Notes under the pieces: model-generated
Told to the model about the DNA's origin: nothing
What the model saw: only the letters and a program-made list of their open reading frames with translations
Databases searched by the model: none
Made by a program: the position numbers and the translations under genes
Shown: one piece after another, positions 1 through 12,204 of the stretch
Layout: each line of letters opens with the position of its first letter
Position numbering within the stretch: position 1 is the first letter of the stretch
Source: Copromyces sp. CBS 386.78
Lineage: Eukaryota > Ascomycota > Sordariomycetes > Sordariales > Sordariaceae
NCBI GenBank assembly: GCA_030685235.1
Contig: MU839081.1
Span: 797,376-861,375 of the forward strand
Direction of reading: 5' to 3'
DNA: 64,000 nucleotides

Positions 1-3000
1 TGGGATCTATCTACCTTGGCCGCGGTCGCGAGCCCGAGCCAGCCAGGGACCTTTTGGAAGACCCCAAGAAGGCCATGACCCTCAACACTTCGACCACCGA
101 TGTCTCCAAGTACTTCGTTCGCGAGAAGGGCAACAGTGCCCTCGATGCTGGCGCGTTCCATTATTCCATCTATCGTTTCATGACCCGCTTCTTGGGCATG
201 AGCGGCTACCTCCTGGCCGGCTACGATTTGACCACGGACTGGATTGAGACCTGGCACGAAATGATCGCAACAAACGACTTCTGGAACGCCAACACCGGTG
301 AATTCGATCCTCGCCATCTCTACGGTACATCCAACCAGGACGTGTTCCGCTGGCCAGCCATTGACAAGGGTACCGAGCGCATGCTTCTTGGCTCTTTCAT
401 CACCACCTTCCTCTTGCCAGGCGCCCCCCTGATGTATTACGGTGAAGAACAGGAGCTGTATGCGCTGGACGGCACGGCCTCCAACTATGTCTACGGCCGT
501 CAGGCTATGGCTCCCAGCCCGGCATGGATGACCCACGGCTGTTTCTCGTTGGAGAGCGATCTCTTCGTCGATTGGCCCATCACCAAGGGTAGGGATGGCT
601 GCAAAGATAAGTCCGTTGGCTGGGATCACCGCAACCCTGCTGCGCCCGTGCGCAACATCATGAAGCACATGTTCGCCATGCGGAACTCTTCCGAGCTTGG
701 AGTCCTGGAGCACGGCTGGTTGCTTGAAAAGCTTTCCAACCAGACCGATCACACGGTGCTCAAGGGCAGCAGTGAGAGAGAACCTACGGAACGTGGTATC
801 TGGAGCGTCGTCCGTGGACTGTACCCTGGAGTGCAAGACACGCTCAAGGACAAGCCTGTCTGGTTTGTCTACCATAACCGTGAGAACAGAACGACTTACA
901 AGTTCAACTGCGACAAGAAGGAGGAAGCGTTCCTTTCGCCCTTTGATGCCGGAGCCAAGGTCAAGAACCTGATGAACGATGGCGATGTCCTTACTTTGTC
1001 TTCGTCCACCGTCAAGAACACCTATACCAACTCGGGCAAGAACATGGGCTGTTTCTCAGAGGTCACCCTGGAGCCGTTCGAGTTCCGTGTCTATGTGGAT
1101 AAACCCGAGGACCGCTGGCTGAAGCCGGCACCGATGATCACCAAGTTTGCTCCAGGACACGACAAGCCTATTGACTCGACTACAGCGGACCGCAGGATTG
1201 AAATCACGTTTGAGTTCAATACCGAGATGGACTGCCAGAGCGTGACGGATGCGCTCACTGTCAAGTTGACCCAAAATGGCGTGGCTGAACCCACAGAGCT
1301 CTCTTGGACCGAACCCAAGTGCGGGCTTTTTACACCCAAGGATGATGAGAAAATCAAGTACACGGGAGCCATCAACTCGGCCTGGAAGTGGGCCGCTAAT
1401 TTGACAAATGTTGATGACGGCATCATCAAGCTCACTGTTGGTCCCACCGCCACATCCAAGGGGGACAAGGTGGCGACCGGTACTCGGGATCACTTCTTGC
1501 TCAGATTTGGCAAGCCTATCAATCCTGTCGTGTGGGGAGTCGACGCAACCTACAACTGGGACCTTCTTCAGAGCGAAAGCAACAACAGGTACAAGGTCAA
1601 GCATAGCGCCGCCGGCGCAACGAAATGGCGTTACAGCACCAACTTCGGCTCAACGTGGAGCAAGTGGTTTGATTATACCGGCGAAGAAAAACCTGTTACC
1701 GGCCAGCAGTGGGAGGGAACTGATTTGCAGGCCTGGGAGGGCAAGCATATCCAAGTCCAATACTACAGCAAGCCTCTGGGCTCATCGGCGTTCATTCAGC
1801 ACTCGGACAGGGGTGTCGACTACCAGCGTGTGTTCCCGCACATCAAGCTTCACGGTCCCTTCAACAAGTGGGGTTACGACACCGGCCTGCCTGGTTCGAT
1901 GGATCTTGTCGGCCACAACACCTGGTCGTTGCATTACATGTATGAATGGCCGGCCAGCTTCCAGCTCAACGTCTGGGGTATCAACGCGGACAACCAACCT
2001 GATGTCTCCTTCATCTTTGGCGATATTGATGGTGACCATGTTGTGGACCGCCTCCCCCCCAGCAGTCTTGCCAACAACGTTATCAACATCACTGACCCTC
2101 CCCCGATGCCAGCTCTTGCGTGGAAGGTTTACTACAACGATGCTACCTGGACTTACCACTTGGAGCCGGTTGGCAACATGAATATTCAGCTTGCTCTTTT
2201 CTGGCTCTTTGCCATTCTCCCTGTGGCGTTGGCATGCTTCGCTGGCTGGATCTACGTCACTAGTTTCTACCAAGTCAAGGTCAACAAGTCCGGTTTCGCG
2301 ACCAAGGGCTGGATGCCACTCAAGATTGGCAACCTCTCGAAGCTCAATATCGCTAACGTCGGCAAGGGCGTTGAGATGAACGCCATTACACCGCCCCCGA
2401 GCAGCGCGCTTGCTCCCCTTGGTGCTGCCGGTGGCCGGAGAACCGTGTTGATTGCCACCATGGAGTACAACATTGATGACTTCAAGATTAAGATCAAGAT
2501 TGGTGGCTTGGGTGTCATGGCCCAGCTGATGGCGAACGCGCTGAACCATATGGACATCGTTTGGGTCATCCCTGTGGTGGGCGACGTTGACTATCCTCTC
2601 GAGAAGATGCAAAAGGCCGACCCCATGTACGTCGATGTTATGGGCCAACCCTATGAGATCGAGGTCTACTACTATGTCGTCAAGAACATCACCTACGTCC
2701 TTCTCGATGCTCCCATCTTCCGCAAGCAGACCAAGGCCGATCCTTACATCGCCCGTATGGACGATATCGAGTCTGCCATCTTGTACGCTGCGTGGAACAG
2801 CTGTATCGCCGAGTCTATGCGCCGCTTCCCAGTCGATATCTACCATATCAACGATTACCACGGTGCCGCCGCTCCCCTCTACCTCTTGCCCCAGACCATT
2901 CCCGTCTGTCTTTCGCTCCATAACGCCGAATTCCAGGGTATGTGGCCGATGCGTACCCCAGAGGAAGCGAAGGAAGTCTGCGAGGTCTTCAATCTGCCGC

Positions 3001-6000
3001 CTGAGGTCGTCAAGGATTACGTTCAGTATGGTTCCGTCTTCAACTTGTTGCACGCTGGCGCCAGTTATCTCCGTATTCACCAGCGTGGTTTCGGTGCTGT
3101 CGGTGTGTCCCGCAAGTACGGTGATCGTTCATTGGCTCGTTACCCCATTTTCTGGTCTTTGAAGAACATTGGCCAGCTTCCCAACCCCGATCCTTCCGAT
3201 ACCGCCGACTGGGATCCCAGCCAGGATGCCAATGACCAAGCCAAGGGCGTTGAGGTTGACCAGTCATTCGAAGAAAAGAGAGGAGAGTTCCGTCGCCAGG
3301 CACAGGAATGGGCCGGTCTCGAGGTTGACCCTTCGGCTGAACTCTTCGTCTTCGTTGGTAGATGGTCTCTTCAGAAGGGTGTGGATCTGATTGCTGATCT
3401 GTTCCCCAGCATTTTGGAGAAGGTAAGTCAACCTCCATTGCATACGCCTGACCGTATAGTTTTTGCTAACATAATCGGCAATAGTACCCCAAGACTCAGC
3501 TCATCTGCATTGGTCCCGTCATTGATCTCTACGGTCGCTTCGCTGCCCTGAAGCTCGAGAAGCTCATGCAGAAATACCCCAAGCGTGTCTTCAGCAAGCC
3601 CGAGTTCACGCAGCTTCCTCCTTACATCTTTACCGGTGCTGAGTTCGCCCTTATCCCCTCCCGTGATGAGCCCTTCGGTTTAGTCGCTGTCGAGTTCGGA
3701 AGAAAGGGTGCCTTGGGTGTCGGTGCTCGTGTCGGTGGTCTCGGTCAGATGCCTGGTTTCTGGTTCACTGTCGAGTCCATGACGCCGTCCCATTTGATCC
3801 AACAGTTCAGACAGGCTATCGATTCCGCCCTTGCCTGCAAGCACAGCAAGAGAGCTGTCATGCGTGCGTGGTCCGCCAAGCAACGTTTCCCCGTCGCTCA
3901 GTGGGTCAAGCAGCTCGACGATTTGTACAGCGAATCTATCCGTATCCACATCAAGGAGCAGAAGAAGAAGAAGATGGAAGTCCTGAGCCCCGGCCTTAGC
4001 GTTCCCGGTGCCTCGTCGCGTGCTAGCTACGCTGATCCTGGCAGCGGTCGCTCGTCTCCTGGTCCTCTCGCCGTTCCCTCTCGTCCCGTTACCCCCACAC
4101 TCCGCGATCTCGCTTCTCCCGATCTCCCGACACCGGGTGTCCCCTGGGCAGGCGGAAGGTCCGAGTCACCAGGCGCCCGCGACTCGACTGCGAGCTCCCT
4201 TGCTGGAAACTTCTACTTGCAGCCTAACGGTGCTCGTGAGAGTACGATGAGTGTCGACAGCTTTGCGATCCGTGCCCAGAATGGAGGACCCATGTCACCT
4301 GGCCTTGGTGCCGATGGTGGCCTTGCCTTCCCTCGTCCTGCGTTCTCACAAGCCCACCGCAACAGCAGCCTGCTCAGTCTTCCGGACGTTGTGGGTGACC
4401 GTCACGATCTTAAGCTCCAGAAGGTTGACCAGTTCTTCAACGACACCAATGGCGAATACTATGCGGAATTCGAGCAGATGCTCGAGGCCTTGACCGCTAG
4501 CAACTCTTCCAGCGACCTCTGCATTGAAACCTTCTTGAAGAGGAGTGAAAAGGAGTGGTTTGCTAGGTACAGAGACGCCAAGCTTGGTCGCCACAGAGAC
4601 GCCAGCCGTATGGGCCGGAGTCCTGGAGGTAGCAGACCCGAGTCGAGAAACGGGGATCGCAGCGAGTCGGTTGTCAGCCGTGGCCGCCAACCTATGCGCA
4701 GCGCTACCCCCAGTGGCTTGGCTAGGTCTGTCTTCGAGGAGTCGCCACCGGGTGGACGCAACGATTACGACGATGAGTTCTTGTTGGGTGACGGTTACCA
4801 GGCTCCCACTGGTCTCAAGAAGCTCCTCTCCGTTCGCATCGGTGACTGGCCCCTCTACTCGTTCTTCCTCGCTCTTGGTCAAATCATCTCTGTCAACTCT
4901 TACCAGATCGTCCTGTTGAGTGGCTCGCAAGCCCAGACGCCTGAGAAGCTCTACACGGTTGCCGGTGTCTATATCGCTACGTCCCTCGGGTGGTGGGGTA
5001 TGGAGCGCAACTTCAAGTCGGTCTACGCTCTATCTGCTCCCTGGTTCTTCTTCGGTCTCGCCTTCCTCCTTCTCGGTATCGCGCCATTCATTGGTGACTG
5101 GAAGGTGGCTGACAGCGTGACAAGCGCGGCTACCGCCTTTTACTCGGCCGGAGCCAGTCATGGTGCCTTGTCGTTCGCCCTCAACTTCGGTGACGAAGGT
5201 GGTGCTCCTACCAGGCAGTGGATTACTCGTGCCCTGATCGTTTCCGGTATCGCCCAGGTCTACTCTCTTGGTCTCTGGTATTGGGGTGCGACTGTGTCGA
5301 GCGAGGCTCAGACCATGACCAAGTTCATTGGCGAGTCGGGCGTCCCTCTCGCCGTTGTCATTTGCGTACCGGTCGCCGTCTTCCTCTGGGCGATTGGTCT
5401 GATTCTTTACGTTGGTCTGCCGGACTTCTACCGCCAGTCTCCTGCCACAATTCCCGGCTTTTACATCTCGCTGTACCGCCGTAAGATTGTGCCCTGGTTC
5501 TTTGTCATGATCATCGTCCAGAACTACTGGCTGTCGGCGCCCTACGGCCGCAGCTGGAGCTTCCTGTTCGCGACGCAGTTCATCCCCGGCTGGGGCGTCT
5601 TCCTGATGGCCCTCGGTTTCTTCGTGGTGCTCTGGAGCATCGTCCTCTACGGCTTCTCCTACTTCTCGGACGAGCACACGTGGCTCCTGCCCATCTTCGC
5701 CATCGGTCTCTGCGCTCCTCGCTGGGCGCAGGAGATGTGGGGCACCAGCGGTATCGGCTGGTACCTCCCGTGGGCCGGCGGCCCTGTCGGCTCGGCCGTC
5801 CTCTCCAGGTGTCTCTGGTTGTGGCTCGGCCTGCTGGATAACATCCAGGGCGTCGGTCTCGGCATGATGCTGCTGGCGACGCTGACGAGACAGCACGTGC
5901 TGACGGTGCTCATTGGCGCCCAGGTGATCGGCTCCGTGTTTACGATGATTGGGCGCGCGACGAGTCCCAACGCTTTGTCGCCCAATACGACTTTCCCCGA

Positions 6001-6124
6001 TTTCTCGCAGGGCTTGTACCCCGGCGTTGCCAGCCCGTACTTCTGGGTTTGCTTGCTTTTCCAGTTGATTATCCCAGTTGGATTCTTCAAGTTCTTCAGA
6101 AAGGAACAGGTGGCGAAGCCATAA
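1..6124 (+). CDS. ags1: alpha-1,3-glucan synthase (5' end outside window)
   Basis: This membrane enzyme polymerises cell-wall alpha-1,3-glucan. The frame is open from nt 3, so the start lies upstream of the window. Exon 3-3422 is joined to 3485-6124 through a 62-nt GT-AG intron (donor GTAAGT, branch-like GCTAAC), giving about 2,019 residues; family members are about 2,400. Order of parts: the end of a GH13 amylase-like extracellular domain (GAPLMYYGEEQ near nt 420-455); a single membrane segment near 2180-2270; a cytosolic GT5 synthase domain with KIGGLG near 2495-2515 and SRDEPFGLVAVEFGRKGALG near 3658-3717, where the family E-x7-E pair is intact; a long Ser/Pro-rich linker (about 4000-4790); then a multi-span C-terminal domain (4835-6110), thought in this family to export the glucan. 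I see no disruption. The symbol follows the fungal family name. It converges with the MFS gene. Confidence 0.95.
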
Positions 6125-7434
6125 ATGACTCATTTCTACATCTCTTATTTAATGGCGGAGTTGAGAGTGTTGGCGGCAATTCGGTGGTGCGCGGCTGCGG
6201 CGATGGCTGGAGTTGTGGTATGGTCATAGGGTACAGGTGGTGGAGAATTAGATGGTGGTGGCCTAAACCGGTGGTGACACGTCTTTTTGGATATTGCATT
6301 ACATACACACATACACACACGCACACACGCACCCATACGCACACACACATTACGCAAGGCTACTCTCACGCGCAACTAGCGTACTATTTACATATTATAT
6401 ATATTTTTGTTTGATCTCACACTATCATCAAAGAGTGCGAAGCGTGTGTGTGTGTGTGTGCTGGGAGGAGGGATAAAAACGGAGGATTCGATTGATTGAT
6501 CATATCATCGTCGCTTGTGGATAAAGAGATACCACCATCCCTTTTTTCTGGTCTCTTTTTTTCTTTCGTTCTTATCATCACGTCTGTCACTCTAGTCATT
6601 TTTCGTCTCTTGTCAATTTTTTGGTTTTTGTTTTATCTACTGCGGCGTCCATATCTTATAGAAAGCGTTCGAAAACGGGAAACGAAGGAAGGAAGGAAGG
6701 AAGGGATCCATACCACGCATCGCATCGCGTCGACTTGTCGTCGTTTCGTTGTCATGAAGAGAGCAAGCAACGTTTTCCTTTTATTACCATGCACCAAGCA
6801 AATGGTATTCGTTTGTATATATAGTCTTTATACGGTTTTGTTAATAGATTGGGATACACAAGTAACTCTTAAAAAGTAAAATTATGAACTTCGTTGCTGC
6901 TGTCATTGAGGTCACCTATCTAAGAGATACAATCGAATGCTGGTTTGTTTGTTAGCTTGGTACTCCTAGCACACCGGACGAAAACTATCCCAAAGTGTCC
7001 CAAACCTGATAAGGATAAAATGTAATAACTAGGTACGACATAGAAAGGCATTAATGAAATTGAGTATGGCATATACAAAGTAAGACTACGCTTTTAGTCA
7101 TAGAACGAAACGGATCGATTAGATATCTAAATACCTAGGAAGGTTGATCAGAGATCTCGAGCTAACAAACAAACTAGTATTGGATTGTATTCTTGCTCCC
7201 AACCGCAACACACATGTCTAGCGGTACGAAAGAGGTGGAAGACGCAGCAGACCACGACTAGTAATGCTAGAATCATAATTTTAATTTTTAGGATAATTGC
7301 TAGTAATACTTTGTACAACTATCAGATACGGGTATAGTTCCATGCATCTACGCGTCAGTAATCATCGCGGACCCCGGCCACTCAACATCCCTTCTTGTCC
7401 AAACTCATCCAAACTCCACGCCCTGAGCAACAAT
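6125..7434. other. convergent intergenic spacer with microsatellites
   Basis: This 1.3-kb spacer lies between the 3' ends of the glucan synthase and MFS genes. It holds an interrupted (CA)n tract at about 6299-6350, a (TG)n tract at 6443-6460 and a GGAA tetranucleotide run at 6685-6704. A 20-bp string at 6936-6955 recurs at 12,959-12,978. No convincing gene is visible; the short frames here are repeat-derived or AT-rich. Confidence 0.7.
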
Positions 7435-9101
7435 TCAGTACGCATACAACCTCACCCCCTCCGGCACCACACCCCCATTACCCTTCAAAGTCCTCCTATT
7501 CCTCCACCCATAATACAATCTCAACGCGGTACATCCAGCCGCCACACCAAACAGCAGCGCAGCATTGACCCAGTGTCCCGTCGGATACCCTTTTTTCGCC
7601 TCATCAGCCTTGTAAATCCACACGCCAGCAATCTGACCGGGCGCACCGCCTAAGCCAATGTTCAGCGCAATCGCTAGTCCGGTGGCGGCCGTGCTGAAGA
7701 TGTTGGCAGATAGCCAGCCTAACAGAGGAGGGATACAGGCGAAGGTGCCAGAGGCGGCGACGATCAGGCACCCGTAGCGACTGAGGTAGGCATCGGCAGG
7801 CAGGACGGCGGAGGCGAGGAAGCCGGCGGCGCCGATGGCGGAGAGGGCCGCCGAGTGCAAGGCGCGCGAGTTGAAGCGGTCGGCGGAGTAGGAGGTTAGG
7901 ATTGAGATGACTGTGTGTTCGTTAGCGAGGCATCCTGATACCGGTATGAGGGAAGGAAAGACAAACTCACCATAAGCAACAGCATAAGGCGGCACCGTCA
8001 TCAGTTGCGCCCTCAAATCCGCATACCCCAGTCCCGCCGTGATACTCGGCGTAAACAGACTCAAGCTGCTAAACGGCGTCGAGATCCCAAAGTAAATCAG
8101 ATAATGGCCGTACAGCCTCCAATCCAGCAGCGTCACCTTGGCATCCTCCCAGCTCATCGCCTTATCCCCGCCTTTACTCCCTTCCACCTCCAGTCTCTTT
8201 CTCGCCAACTCCTTTTCTTCAGCCGACAACCACCCGACCGTCTCGGGGTAATCGGGCAAAAAGAACCACACCAAAACCGCTGACAAACAACTTGGTATCC
8301 CCTCAATGATAAATAACCACCGCCACGCCGATAACCCACTAACCTGATCCATCCCGTTGCCAATCCCGTACGCAATCGCCCCGCCAAAGGCGCCTGCCAA
8401 AGTGGCGCTGGCCAGGATGAACGAAACCCGCAAACTGCGCTCCTCATTCTTGTACCAAAACGTCAAGTAATACACCAGTCCCGGGAACAGCCCCGCCTCA
8501 AACACGCCCAGCAGAAATCTCACCCCCGTCACCGCCGCATAACTGTTTGCTCCGCCTAGACCGATGGTAATAGCACCCCAGGAGAACATCAGGAAGGCAA
8601 TCCATCTGCTCGGCCTCAATTTCTTGAGCAAGATATTCGAGGGCACTTCGAACAACCCGTAGGCGACCAGGAAAATCATCAGGGCGATGGTGAATTGCTT
8701 GTTGGTCATTCCAGTCTCGATAAGCATGGAGTGGCCCGTGGAGGCGTTGAGGATCTTGGCGTTGCCGATGTTGGAGCGGTCGAGGTAGCAGAGGAAGTAG
8801 ATGGAGGCGGAGAGGGGGACGATGCGCATGTCTTGTCTTTTGATTAAGGAGGCTTCTGCGGCGAGGGATTCGGGGGTCGAGTCGAGGGGTTCTCCTTGTT
8901 GGGAGGAGGGGGGTCGGGCTTGCTAAGAGAGAGAAGTGTCAGTAATGCCGTCCTCAAGGATGGATAGGACGAGAGAGGTGGGCTGTAGGGAGACGAAAGG
9001 AGGTGTAAGGGGTGTAAAGCGTAGCGTACTTCCTTGCTAAGGACGCCATGCTCGACGTCGTCGTCGGCTATCCTCTTTTCTTGGGGGTTGAGGTCCGCCA
9101 T
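7435..9101 (-). CDS. MFS permease, anion:cation symporter (Dal5/Tna1-like) family
   Basis: A plasma-membrane proton-coupled permease for small organic anions; the substrate (nicotinate, allantoate, pantothenate type) cannot be told from sequence. Three exons: 9030-9101, 7971-8922 and 7435-7910, with introns of 107 nt (GTACGC...TTAG) and 60 nt (GTGAGT...CAG), giving 499 aa. The second intron is in frame and would read through as about 20 extra residues, but it interrupts a membrane segment and has good splice sites. The start at 9101 has an A at -3 (CCAACATGG). About 12 membrane spans are visible. Family marks are YFLCYLDRSNIGNAK after the short N-tail, GVRFLLGVFEAGLFPG, and FLPDYPET before the central loop. 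It is transcribed in the same direction as the carbonic anhydrase gene 1.4 kb upstream. Confidence 0.9.
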
Positions 9102-10540
9102 GTTGGCCAGGTGCTGTGGTGAAACCACCGTTGGCTCTGGTGGAAGTTGAACAATGTTTTCGCCGTCAGGACTCGACTGTGTAGAGGTAAGGTTAGGTTT
9201 CTCCCCTCGCTCGCACGGCGATGTGTCTGCAATAACCCGCAATGAAAGCAAAGGAAACCCCCCCTTATGAGGCAAGAGCGACTGGAAGCGCCAAAGGGGA
9301 AGCCTCTGAGCCGGACACCTCCCCCCTTTTATATCAAACGCCGGAACCCTTGAAGACCAGGCACCGCCCAACCATTTGCATCTTGCATACCTCTAGGTAG
9401 TGTCACCTGCTGTGGGCATGTAACATGCTGCCTTCTCTTGGTGATATGTACTGCATATAATAGTACCTACCTAGTCTAGTGCGGTGGAGTCCAACAAACT
9501 TCACCGTTCGCTCGGTCCATCATCACCACGACGGGACGGGGTGACTTCTTGGGCAAAGGCTCGAGGTTGGAGATTCAGTTGGAGAAGAAGGACCGGGGCA
9601 ACGAAAAATGCGGGGGTGAACATCCGCTCGGGGTTCTTATTGGAGATTGGATGGGGGCAGGAACGCGGGGAAGCGGCCACTATGGACAGGGGCCAGGGGA
9701 CATAAGGTACATATGTAATTGGAAGGGTCGACGTTCGGGCAACAGCACCCGGCCAGGGATATCCCGAGGCCCAGCGGGAAGAGAATTTGGACGACAGTCG
9801 GGTGTCGTTGCGGACGACGAGGCTGGTTGTTCTAGACGGAGAAAAAAGATGTCATGTCACACCGACCGTCCAACTTCAAGTCTAAAGGCGGAGTTGCGGT
9901 CTGCTGAAAGTTCAACATCAGTCATCATCTGACCAGTTGAAATGTAAGGAGGGAACATGGGGGTGAGGACTAACAGTCTGAAGCAACTGCATCATTGGTG
10001 ATCCATTTGCTCAAAAGTTAGGTATACCGTACCTACCCAAGTCAAATCTCTTGCCTCGTGTCTCACTTACTTGGTCGGCCCTGGGTTAGAAAAAGGTTGC
10101 AACGCGACGGATGGCCGTTTTCGGCATGGCAGAAGAAAGGCATGCAAATGAAGATACTTATCCCCGTCAAAGTGTTTCTTGGTGTAAGTCAGCCCTATCG
10201 GCCAAGAAGCTCCACACTTCCTTGGTGCCCGACGCGATACCGGAGCCAAGCATGGTAACGTCCATCCGCGGTCCCAGTCTGTCATTGATGGACTGACATA
10301 ATCAAACATACCGGACCAAAGAGCTGAAGAGATAGACGAGTGACACGGTATCCAAACTTCTATATGTTTGTATACATGATCATATCAGATCATAACCCTG
10401 CGGTGTAATACCAGCCAACGTCTACCGATAGCCCCAATGCCCAGTTCTCCAGAAAAAAAAATCGCTCATAAACTCGCTATACACTACATACAATACACAA
10501 CAGCCAGATAGCCCCCGCCCCCATCCGTGTCGATACTAGC
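9102..10540. other. intergenic region, probable MFS promoter side
   Basis: This 1.4-kb stretch holds the 5' side of the MFS gene and the 3' side of the carbonic anhydrase gene. Short open frames (for example 9484-9705 and 9549-9932) have no recognisable domains, no intron logic and unlikely composition. A C/T-rich run around 9250-9330 may belong to the MFS promoter. No other feature is seen. Confidence 0.5.
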
Positions 10541-11377
10541 TTAGGCGGTCAGGTTGTAGATCTTCTGGATATCCTTGAGGATGGTCTCGAAGTCGACGTT
10601 GAGGTCCTTGAGCAGGCCGTTGCGGAAGTTGAAGACCCAGCCGTGGATGATGGGGAAGCCGTTCTCGGCATACGACTGCTGGAGGGCGGCAGTCTTGACG
10701 ACGTTGCGGCACTGCTCGTAGACATTGAGCTCGACAAGGCGCTCGTAGCGGGTCTCCTCGTCGGGGATGGCGTCGAGCTCCTTCTCGTGGAGGCGGTAGA
10801 CGTCGCGGATGTTGCGCAGCCAGGGGTTCATGAGGCCCAGGTCCTTGGGGGTCATGGCAGCCTTGACACCGCCGCAGCCGTAGTGGCCGCAGACGACAAT
10901 GTGCTTAACCTTGAGGTGCTTGACGGCATACTCGATGACGCTCATAACGTTGAGATCCGTGTTGCACACCAGGTTGGCAATGTTGCGGTGCACAAAGGCC
11001 TCGCCGGGCTGCAGGCCCGTGATCTGCTCGGCGGGAATGCGCGAGTCGGAGCATCCGATCCAGAGGTACTCGGGGTTCTGGCCGGCCTCGAGCTTCTTGA
11101 AGAAGTCGGGGTCCTTGGCGACCTGCTCGGCGGCCCACGACCTGTTGTTCTCAAACACCTTGTCGTGCGTCTCCTGGAGATACATGGTGATGTCTTTCTT
11201 GCCGTCTTTGTTGTCGGCCGAGCGATGGGAGCTGCAGAAGCGGCGCGGGGTAGCGGTAGCACTCGGGAGGGTGAGTCGCAGGGGAGTCGTTCTCGGGATG
11301 GCGAGGCGCGATAGGGCTGAGGATGCTTGCTTGGAGGAGTGAAGCAGGGGAGAAAGACCCAGGCGAGTGCTAAACAT
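10541..11377 (-). CDS. beta-carbonic anhydrase, probably mitochondrial
   Basis: A zinc enzyme interconverting CO2 and bicarbonate. The single-exon product is 278 aa. Motifs expected for a beta-class enzyme are complete: C109-S-D111-S-R113 (zinc Cys plus the Asp-Arg dyad) and H165-YG-C168-GG (the other zinc ligands), followed by the conserved WLRNIRDVY and NVVKTAALQQSY segments. Residues 1-55 are rich in Ser, Arg, Thr and Leu with few acids (MFSTRLGLSPLLHSS...), typical of a mitochondrial presequence, so this is the organellar rather than the cytosolic type. The start at 11,377 is the first in-frame ATG; the frame extends 19 codons further only through a GTG. A 5-codon out-of-frame upstream ORF (ATG at 11,424, stop ending at 11,407) would sit in the leader if transcription begins that far up. 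Confidence 0.95.
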   Translation of the reverse strand: MFSTRLGLSPLLHSSKQASSALSRLAIPRTTPLRLTLPSATATPRRFCSSHRSADNKDGKKDITMYLQETHDKVFENNRSWAAEQVAKDPDFFKKLEAGQNPEYLWIGCSDSRIPAEQITGLQPGEAFVHRNIANLVCNTDLNVMSVIEYAVKHLKVKHIVVCGHYGCGGVKAAMTPKDLGLMNPWLRNIRDVYRLHEKELDAIPDEETRYERLVELNVYEQCRNVVKTAALQQSYAENGFPIIHGWVFNFRNGLLKDLNVDFETILKDIQKIYNLTA

Positions 11378-11758
11378 AGTTGAGGGTGGTGGGTTGTGGC
11401 CTGATGTCACCGAAGGGTTTGCATCTGCGACCACTCTGCCTGTGTTGCCCCAAGAGACCTGAAACCTTGGAACCGCGAGACATGGACCGATAATGACCCT
11501 AACCCTGTGTTATCAGAGCAAACCAAGGTGGGGAAGAATAAAATAAGGTTACCTCGGGTAGTTCCTTCCTCCTTGTCCTGGTCAATCAGGGGTTTCAACC
11601 GCACCTCTTGCGGACAACCGCTCACTTCGGCGCAAGCCTCAGATGCAAGGAGAGTCCCATGTCAAGATTCTGGCTCAGGCAATGGCCATCCTCAAGTAGC
11701 TTTGTATACTGGATGCCTAGACTAGCAAACGCCAAGCGCTTCAACCTTTCAGGAACTC
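11378..11758. other. intergenic, carbonic anhydrase promoter side
   Basis: Contains the leader side of the carbonic anhydrase gene, including the five-codon upstream ORF on the minus strand at 11,407-11,424. I see no separate gene. Confidence 0.4.
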
Positions 11759-12204
11759 ATGCCCCAACCCACGGCATCACCACAACCTAGCGCACCGCAA
11801 GGAGTAGCAGGCCTAGTGTAGGTTATGGTTATGCAAGCATCATCATTATCATCATCACAACCAATGCCACCAAGCTCACCAAGACAGGCGAGGGATGGAA
11901 AGGATGCCCGACAAAGCGCAGCCCATATCCAAGCCAAGCATATGCCCAGCCCAAACGGTCGGGTACCAGGAATACTGCAGACTACCACTGGACCTGCCTC
12001 CATGTTGGGGCCACAACTAGCATCGGCAAATACACTCGGGATGACTGCATCACTGCAACGGAAGCAGCACAATCCCAGCGACAGAATATGGCGGCAGCCT
12101 TTCAAAAGACACCGAGCTGGCACGGACAGCTTACGGTTAACCCTACTGGTCAGGCCCAGATGCAAACACTACAGCAGAGTGGACAGCCATGGTACACTAG
12201 TTGA
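11759..12204 (+). pseudogene. broken Q/P/S-rich reading frame
   Basis: A low-complexity coding-like stretch, rich in Gln, Pro, Ser and Ala, that is open only if two defects are ignored. From the ATG at 11,759 the frame reads MPQPTASPQPSAPQG and meets TAG at 11,819-11,821. The same frame stays open from 11,825 to about 12,040. The Gln-rich reading then continues in another frame (QSQRQNMAAAFQKTP...) to a TGA at 12,202-12,204. The stop could derive from CAG by C-to-T, and the second defect is a one-base shift. A possible acceptor (TTTCAG) precedes the first ATG, so an upstream exon may exist. I do not recognise the protein. It could be chance low complexity or a gene with unrecognised introns. 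Confidence 0.3.

Noticed and set aside
1408..6133. Long antisense and alternate-frame ORFs over the glucan synthase gene
   Set aside because: GC-rich third positions create shadow frames; the sense frame has full domain support.
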